Origin: Cyclostephanos tholiformis
Taxonomy: Eukaryota > Bacillariophyta > Thalassiosirophyceae > Thalassiosirales > Thalassiosiraceae
Direction of reading: 5' to 3'
NCBI GenBank assembly: GCA_036939975.1
Contig: JALLPB010000079.1
Location: 1-22,935, forward strand
DNA length: 22,935 nucleotides
A program made the position numbers and the translations under genes. The notes under the pieces are model-generated. The model saw only the letters and a list, made by a program, of their open reading frames with translations, was not told the DNA's origin and ran no database searches. Position 1 is the first letter of the stretch. Each line of letters starts with the position of its first letter. Shown piece by piece: positions 17,320 to 22,935 of the stretch.

Positions 17320-19779
17320 ATGAGGGCCCGTCCCAACGCCCATACCTCCATCAACGGTGTAGCAGCGACAAGTAATGCAGACGAAGCTGATGCTAATGGC
17401 AAGGATAAGCCGAAATTCAAGCGCCCTCCGACGGCATCACTCAAATTCCCTCCGCCCCCCAAAATACTTATCACTTCGCCGGCATTTCGAAACGACAATG
17501 GCCCCCCAGATTCGTCTAAAACTAGTGCCGGTGCTCCTATCTCTGAAGTAAAGTCGAATGATCATGCTATTGACTATCCGACAGCGTCCGTATTATCCCC
17601 AGTCCCAGCAATTCCGATCCCTCCGCCTCCTTTGGCAGAATCAGCAGCCTATCAACGAACTAATCGCATTCAACGACAATCAGAATCACGTCCTGCAACT
17701 GCAAATGCACTCGCACCTCCGGGGTGTGATGACGACACGTCTATGGTCAAACAAAAAGCGAATAGTAGAGATGGCTACAGCAATGCATACCACCTGGCAA
17801 AACAATACCCTCTCTCCTCAAACTATTCACAAATATCACATCCGTACCAACCGAGTTCATGGTATTTAAACAAACGCAACACCCGACGAAATCGTCAGCT
17901 GCTAAAGAAAGTGTTGGGAGGACTATTAGCATTAGCAATGACTATGCTTGTTTTGTGGGCGCTTCAATATTTGAAATCGATTGAGCATAAACAAAAAATG
18001 CATCACGTAAGATATCATCACCATGACCATCGTCATCATATCCATCCAATGATGGGAATTATAGAAAGTCCGCTGGGTTTTTCAACTCAGCAGAAAAAAG
18101 GCTACAGGGAGCTGGAGCAAGAACGCACCGCATCAGAACATCAACAGACTGAAGGGGGAAATGGTCACGAGTTATTTTCCACATTTCCTGTTATCACCTT
18201 GTCCAATGGACGACTCCTTCCGTACGTTGGATTTGGGGTATCATCTCGCAGTGTCGAGCACAAGCAGATACCAACCATTGTGTCTACTTTGCTTCAGTAT
18301 GCATCTTCTGAGACTTTGGGCGGTGGGGGGATAGCGATGATCGATGCCGTGGTTCACGAAGAGGATACGCTGGAACTTGATGGCGGGATAAAGCTAATTA
18401 AACAGGAAGATGAGAAAATGGAATCTTCCATGGAAAAAACAGTGGTAGCGCTTGTTGGTCGGTCAATCAACTATTTTGGAAAGGAACATTTCAAAGTATC
18501 GAAAGGATTAATTCCGGGTACATCATCGGGTCCAAGTGACAATGGCGCTTCATATGATTATGAAAATCGTTTGGAAGTGCATGTCCTCCTGGGGTTATCG
18601 AGCACTGACATTGGGGCCGAAAATACCATGGCAGCGTTGCAAGACTTTGCGGCTGAGCTTGACGGCATGGTTCCTTCATTCCCAACAGATATGTTGAACG
18701 CAGACCTTTCAAAACGCGAGCTGCCACCATCCCTACTTTCGGTGGATCACCGTGTAGATGTTCGTTTACATGTGCTTGTACGATTGCGTCTTTGCCATGA
18801 CGAATATAACTATGTTGCACCCTGCTCATATGATGGAGAGACTAACAAAGAGTTGCTGGAATCATTCCTGGCCTCGTATGCTCTTCTTGAAAGATTATAT
18901 GACCAAAACATAATACACGGCATAGGTCTGGATGGTGTGAACCCAGACGACATTCAGTATCTTTTGGATAACTGCAATGTTAAACCCCAGTTGTATAGAG
19001 GAAATGTGATGCAAGCCTTGGATATTTATGGTCGACACCATGGGCGTGAGGATATTCATGATAAGCATGTTCTTGGACAGGTTCTAAAAGAAAATAATAT
19101 TACATTTCTAGCAACCAACGCCGTTGGAACCATCCTGGCAAGAAAAGATATTTCTCCAAACGCATATGCCCTCCTTCAAAATTTGGGAGGCGTGTTGTAC
19201 CGGGCCCATAATGCACAGAGCAGCAAATTCACCTCGAGTCAGAAAGGTGACGGTCAATATTACACAGTTCCGAAACTGGTTCTATCCTATCTTGTCCGGC
19301 ACAAGGTGTGTGTCATACCTCACGTGTACAAAGCTGAGCATTTAGCTGACGATGCACCGGAAGCAGTGGCTGGGTTGGCTCATTTCCTCTCGGAGCGACG
19401 GATGGCAGAAATTGATGCTGGAATGAGAGCTCTGCTATCTGAGATTGATTTACCAGAAGATCATGGGCTTGGTATGGAAGGTGAGAAGGAGGTGGCGGGT
19501 GTCTTTCATAACTTGATGGTGGATGATGTTCATATATCCCAGGTCCGTGACAACGTCAGCCGCACGTCGAAATGGGAAGTCCCTGGTGAAAATGATGGAT
19601 ATCAGGTTTGGACCGTAGGTAGTAGAGAGTCAGTCGTGATAATTGCAAAAGCAGGCGACGTGTTTCGCGCGTATGGACCTAATGGTGCCCAACGAGGGAC
19701 TTATGTGATGACCGAGGAAGAAGGCGGTTGCACTGATTTTAGGATTGTACCACCACTTGATTACATAATTGAAGGATAA
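17320..19779 (+). CDS. Single-pass membrane protein with divergent aldo-keto-reductase-like domain
   Basis: 819 residues, single exon. Residues 1-190 are Pro/Ser-rich and disordered and lack a signal peptide. Residues about 198-218 form one membrane span (VLGGLLALAMTMLVLWALQY) preceded by RRNRQLLKK, so a type II topology with the N-terminus in the cytosol is likely. A His-rich stretch follows directly (228-243, nine His in sixteen residues). From about 289, FPVITLSNGRLLPYVGFGV matches the first strands of aldo-keto reductases, and about 515-600 (ALLERLYDQNIIHGIGLDGV, then VKPQLYRGNVMQALDIYG and ENNITFLATNAVG) matches the later barrel strands. I cannot place the AKR catalytic Tyr and Lys. The C-terminal 90 residues (VFHNLMVDDVHISQV to DFRIVPPL) look like a separate beta domain, faintly like the VHL beta domain. 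Function unknown. Confidence 0.65.
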   Translation: MRARPNAHTSINGVAATSNADEADANGKDKPKFKRPPTASLKFPPPPKILITSPAFRNDNGPPDSSKTSAGAPISEVKSNDHAIDYPTASVLSPVPAIPIPPPPLAESAAYQRTNRIQRQSESRPATANALAPPGCDDDTSMVKQKANSRDGYSNAYHLAKQYPLSSNYSQISHPYQPSSWYLNKRNTRRNRQLLKKVLGGLLALAMTMLVLWALQYLKSIEHKQKMHHVRYHHHDHRHHIHPMMGIIESPLGFSTQQKKGYRELEQERTASEHQQTEGGNGHELFSTFPVITLSNGRLLPYVGFGVSSRSVEHKQIPTIVSTLLQYASSETLGGGGIAMIDAVVHEEDTLELDGGIKLIKQEDEKMESSMEKTVVALVGRSINYFGKEHFKVSKGLIPGTSSGPSDNGASYDYENRLEVHVLLGLSSTDIGAENTMAALQDFAAELDGMVPSFPTDMLNADLSKRELPPSLLSVDHRVDVRLHVLVRLRLCHDEYNYVAPCSYDGETNKELLESFLASYALLERLYDQNIIHGIGLDGVNPDDIQYLLDNCNVKPQLYRGNVMQALDIYGRHHGREDIHDKHVLGQVLKENNITFLATNAVGTILARKDISPNAYALLQNLGGVLYRAHNAQSSKFTSSQKGDGQYYTVPKLVLSYLVRHKVCVIPHVYKAEHLADDAPEAVAGLAHFLSERRMAEIDAGMRALLSEIDLPEDHGLGMEGEKEVAGVFHNLMVDDVHISQVRDNVSRTSKWEVPGENDGYQVWTVGSRESVVIIAKAGDVFRAYGPNGAQRGTYVMTEEEGGCTDFRIVPPLDYIIEG

Positions 19780-19839
19780 TCGTAAATACGTCATTATTCG
19801 CAGATGGCAATAATTTGTCATAGAGTGGGTATAAATCTA
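19780..19839. other. 60-bp convergent gap
   Basis: The stop codons of the AKR-like gene (+) and the thiolase gene (-) are only 60 bp apart, so the 3' UTRs must overlap or extend into the opposing coding sequences. Confidence 0.7.
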
Positions 19840-21085
19840 TCAGTTCAGTCTCTCTATCACAATTGCTGATGCCCCACCACCGCCATTACAGATGCTTGCA
19901 CATCCCACTGTTGCATCACTTCTCTTCAAAACTTGATACAAAGTCCCAACGATTCTTGCTCCACTCATGCCAATTGGGTGCCCCAGAGCAACTGCCCCAC
20001 CGAACACATTGACTCTATCGGAATCCAACTTCAATAACATCATATTTGCCAATGCCACAACGCTAAACGCTTCGTTGATTTCGTGGTACTCGACATCTCG
20101 CATTGCCATCCCCGCGCGTTCGACGGCAATCGATACTGCATTGGATGGGGCCGTGGTAAATCGGACCGGCGGTCCCTCCGCATCCGCGTAGCCACGAACG
20201 CGCGCAAGGGGCTCGAGTCCCATGGCATTCGCGTGCGATTCGCTCATCATGACGAGGGCGGATGCACCGTCGTTAATCGAGGAGGCATTCCCGGCCGTCA
20301 CGGAACCCCCCTCCTCGAACGCGGCTCGCAATGAGGGGAGTTTATCGAGATTGACGGAATCCGGCTCCTCGTCGAGAGCGATCATGTCGGGGGTAGTATC
20401 GTTTCCCGTGCCGCGCTTCTTCGGGCCTTCGAGGGCAATGATCTCATCGGCGAATATACCCGACCTCGTGGCCTCGCGTGCGCGATTGTAACTCTCCACG
20501 GCGAATCTGTCCTGATCTTCCCGCGAAATGTTGTACTCGGTTGCGCACTTCTCGGCGCACGATCCCATATGAACTTGGCCGAATTTGCGTGGCGCGACGT
20601 GAAACATTTATATTCGCGACGAGTAATTCACAGCGAGGACATACCCCGGGCGAATGGAAGACTCACCATTATCGTAAGGATCCCACAGACCATCGTGGAT
20701 AATTCCATCCAACAGCTGTATCGCGCCTAGGGCGGTGCCGGACCTAGACGTGGGAAGGAAATGCGGCGTGTTCGACATGGATTCCATCCCCCCCGCCAGC
20801 ATTGCGAACGGTCCATCGCCACCGTGAGCATTGCACTCGATGGCTTGGGATGCGAGCATGATGGACTTCATCCCCGACGCGCAGACCTTATTGATGGTAC
20901 TGCATACGATCGACTCACGAAGGCCGGCGCCCAGCACGGCCTGTCGACACGGAGCCTGCCCGATTCCCGCGGAAAGGACGTTCCCAAAGTAGGCCTCCGC
21001 GATCTTCGTCTTGACGTTTTCCCCGTCGACGCGGGATAGCGCACCTTTGATCGCGGCGGCGCCCAATTGGGGGGCGGTCTGGGGG

Positions 21086-21117
<32 letters not shown>

Positions 21118-21283
21118 TATTCGTTTTAGATTTATACGTCGGGGATATAAAAAAAAAATATAATATGCACATCATAATAATTTAACACTGTCGACTTTTT
21201 GACGCGCTTACTAAATGCGAAAGACTTCCGCGGAACTTCCCGATGGGAGTGCGCGCGTAACTGACGATGACAGCTCTGTTCAT
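19840..21283 (-). CDS. ACAT: Acetyl-CoA C-acetyltransferase (thiolase II), three exons
   Basis: Condenses two acetyl-CoA to acetoacetyl-CoA, or the reverse; it is the entry step to the mevalonate route and part of ketone/Ile metabolism. Exons are 21283-21212, 21078-20667 and 20573-19840, giving 405 residues, the usual length. The N-terminus is [20 protein letters not shown]; junction 1 gives [15 protein letters not shown] and junction 2 gives [16 protein letters not shown], both family consensus. Catalytic residues are Cys90 in [10 protein letters not shown], His360 in [10 protein letters not shown] and Cys390 in [20 protein letters not shown] carries the conserved Asn. The CNGGGG form matches animal ACAT1. 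An in-frame upstream ATG at 21409 would add a 42-residue extension with a run of eight Arg from CGG/CGA repeats; I prefer 21283. There is no C-terminal peroxisomal tripeptide (ends ERLN). Compartment is undecided. Confidence 0.95.
20574..20666 (-). other. Intron 2 of the acetyl-CoA acetyltransferase gene
   Basis: GTGAGT donor and CCAAG acceptor on the minus strand, 93 bp. G plus TT rebuilds Val in [10 protein letters not shown]. Retention would give an in-frame stop 20 or so codons later. Confidence 0.9.
21079..21211 (-). other. Intron 1 of the acetyl-CoA acetyltransferase gene
   Basis: GTAAGC donor and CCCCAG acceptor on the minus strand, 133 bp, phase 0. The pyrimidine tract before the acceptor is C29-T-C7 (plus strand G7-A-G29 at 21081-21117). 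Confidence 0.9.
21081..21117 (+). repeat. Poly-G tract (G7-A-G29)
   Basis: A homopolymer interrupted by one A, on the template strand of the thiolase gene, sitting exactly at its first splice acceptor. Its length is likely to be uncertain in any assembly. Confidence 0.95.
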
Positions 21284-22083
21284 GTTGCCTTTTGTCACAC
21301 CCTGCGGCGGTCGTTGTCGTTGTCGTCGTCGCCGCCGCCGCCGCCGCAGTCGTTTTCCGTCGTTATCGTGATGGTCATCCCATCTATGGAGAGATGGGGA
21401 GAGTGTCACTCACTTTTTGTTGATATTTTGTGTATGGCGAGTATGATGTAGGTAGGTAGGTAGTGCTCACACTTAATGATGTACCCTAGAGAGTTCGTTT
21501 CGTTGTCGATACGTAGGAACAATACACGGAAATGAAAATACCGCCGAACCTTAACGTGAAAAAGAAATAATGCCCGAAAAAGACGCCCTCGCAAAATTCT
21601 GAGGGAGGGCGTCAGCGCGATGAATATAGAAAAGCTCTTCCCCGGAGTTTGAAGTGAAAGAATATAATATAATTTCACATCGCACCTACAAAATAATATT
21701 AATTGAGTTGGAGTGGCAAAGGTAAAAAAGCACGCGTCAATTGTCGATTTACTTGCAGGGCAGGTGTACGAAGTTGATGGGCGTCACCATATATTATATA
21801 TAGTTACTTATTTTGGTGCTTTGTTGTGTTGAAGTCTTAAAGTCATCGCCCGACCACGACAGAACTTTTGAGTGTATTAGAGTCACCATCGCAGACCACA
21901 AACCACGACAGAACATTCACGTTTCACATGAAAGTCGAAGTTGAACCACCAGCCAAGTCAAATCGGAGAAAAGTCGGTATCGTAGAGGCGACCTTTATTT
22001 CCATATTCGTTAATAAGTAGATTCGTTACATCGTTCGGGCGATTTGCGTCGGACGCTGCACATCAAAGACAACATATACCATA
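21284..22083. promoter_or_regulatory. 800-bp divergent intergenic region between thiolase and the ATG1-like kinase
   Basis: The longest non-coding host stretch in the window. It contains GCC/GTC repeats near 21310-21345, a GTAG microsatellite (21450-21465), a perfect 9-bp hairpin at 21582-21613, AT-rich blocks (21661-21675 and CATATATTATATATAG at 21788-21803) and a 13-bp direct repeat ACCACGACAGAAC at 21853-21865 and 21902-21914. I see no further gene; promoters of both flanking genes are expected here. Confidence 0.5.
21582..21613. other. Perfect 9-bp inverted repeat (hairpin)
   Basis: GACGCCCTC at 21582-21590 pairs with GAGGGCGTC at 21605-21613 across a 14-nt loop. It lies in the divergent intergenic region; role unknown. 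Confidence 0.6.
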
Positions 22084-22935
22084 ATGACAAACACCACGAT
22101 GGATCATACGATGGACCAATCCGCCACAATCGGCATTGCGAGTGCTCCAAGTAGCAACGTTAAAGTTGCCGCGGGATATGTCCTGACTGAGCGATTGGGA
22201 TCGGGCTCGTTTGCGACTGTTTACAAAGGCATTATACTAGCAGAGTACCAGGCGGCGATCAACGGGGGATCTATGTCACCGCCACCGTCGGATTCGATAG
22301 GAGTAGTTGCCATCAAGGCCATATCTCGCTCCTCCAAAAAGCTCACGAAGAAAGTTCTCGAAAATCTTGATTTGGAAATAGCCATATTACGTACGTATCG
22401 ACACCCCAATATAGTGTGTCTGCATCAAGTACAGAAGACGGAGAGGCATTTTTATCTTGTGCTTGAATATTGCGGGGGCGGGGACCTACAAAGGCTGATT
22501 CGCACACGTCAAAGTGGACGACTGTCCGAACGATTGTGTAGACGATTAGTTGGAGATTTGGCCGCTGGATTGGGATTCCTTTGGGGGAAAGAGCTGGTGC
22601 ACAGGGATATCAAGCCACAGAATTTATTGTTGACGGGGCCTTTGCCCGCGGAAGAGGAAACGGAAAATCCGCCAAGGGAGGATGCCAAGCGCGCTCTGCG
22701 GGGAATGTCTGGGGAGAGATTCATGCTCAAGATAGCCGACTTTGGCTTCGCGAGACATTTGTCTGGAGTTGATTTGGCTGAAACCATGTGTGGTAGTCCT
22801 CTGTACATGGCTCCTGAAATATTGGTGAGTTCGATGCATTGAATCATCTGAATGTCTGAGTCTTTTTCACCCTTGCTAATCTTTATCCGTCGTATTAAAT
22901 TTCACCCTGCACAGTCCGGCGAAAAGTATGATGCC
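22084..22935 (+). CDS. ATG1: ATG1/ULK-type Ser/Thr protein kinase, N-terminal part (truncated by the window)
   Basis: ATG1/ULK kinases start autophagy. Exon 1 is 22084-22824 and exon 2 begins at 22915 and runs off the window. The kinase domain starts near residue 31: YVLTERLGSGSFATVYKG with Gly loop 39-46, VAIK with Lys78, HPNIV, HRDIKPQN with HRD at 173-175, DFG at 219-221 and APE at 243-245. The phrases GSGSFATVYKG, KIADFGFARHL and MCGSPLYMAPEIL are typical of the ATG1/ULK group rather than of CDPK or AMPK kinases. About 20 residues are inserted before VAIK and about 30 between the catalytic loop and DFG, the latter being common in this group. Exon 2 resumes with SGEKYDA, matching the KYDAKADLWS region. 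The C-terminal regulatory part is not in the window. Confidence 0.88.
22825..22914 (+). other. Intron 1 of the ATG1-like kinase gene
   Basis: GTGAGT donor and TGCACAG acceptor, 90 bp, phase 0, with a TGCTAAT branch-point-like element at 22873-22879. It joins MAPEIL to SGEKYDA. Confidence 0.9.

Noticed and set aside
21406..21678. 90-residue minus-strand open frame in the thiolase-kinase spacer
   Set aside because: No recognisable motif, odd composition, and it spans the hairpin and AT-rich promoter-like sequence.

Overview
The window is nuclear DNA from a microbial eukaryote, most likely a diatom or related stramenopile. The reasons are short GT-AG introns (78-264 bp), very compact spacing, many TCG/GAC/GGA trinucleotide repeats coding Ser/Asp/Gly tracts, eukaryote-only genes (MTR4, ATG1/ULK, codanin-1-like) and a decayed PiggyBac-type transposon. 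The lineage is inferred from style and gene content, not from a marker gene. No bacterial operon, CRISPR array, rRNA or convincing tRNA is present.

Layout, left to right: (1) 368-4339 (+), a three-exon codanin-1-like gene. (2) 4313-7811, a tandem duplication of about 443 bp at the convergent 3' ends of two genes; the first copy is split by a 2.6 kb transposon (4564-7170) carrying a broken PiggyBac-like transposase. (3) 7548-9260 (-), a conserved protein of the family often labelled '3-methyladenine DNA glycosylase' in bacteria. (4) 9443-13164 (+), the MTR4 exosome helicase in two exons. (5) 13466-14248 (-), a small thioredoxin-like protein in two exons. (6) 14558-16366 (+), an unknown low-complexity/coiled-coil protein ending in a CaaX box. 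(7) 16533-17195 (-), a macro-domain protein. (8) 17320-19779 (+), a single-pass membrane protein with a His-rich juxtamembrane segment and a divergent aldo-keto-reductase-like domain. (9) 19840-21283 (-), acetyl-CoA acetyltransferase in three exons. (10) 22084 to the window end (+), an ATG1/ULK-type kinase cut off by the window edge.

The nine host genes alternate strands without exception (+ - + - + - + - +), so each gene has a convergent and a divergent neighbour. Intergenic gaps are mostly 60-310 bp; the only long one is the 800 bp between the thiolase and the ATG1-like kinase. The genes do not form one pathway: they cover chromatin/histone supply (codanin-1), nuclear RNA surveillance (MTR4), ADP-ribose metabolism (macro), acetoacetyl-CoA metabolism (thiolase), autophagy (ATG1) and redox (thioredoxin-like). 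The most unusual items are the transposon-split tandem duplication with unequal divergence along its length, the membrane-anchored AKR-like protein, the CaaX-terminated unknown, and splice acceptors whose upstream tracts are made of simple repeats.
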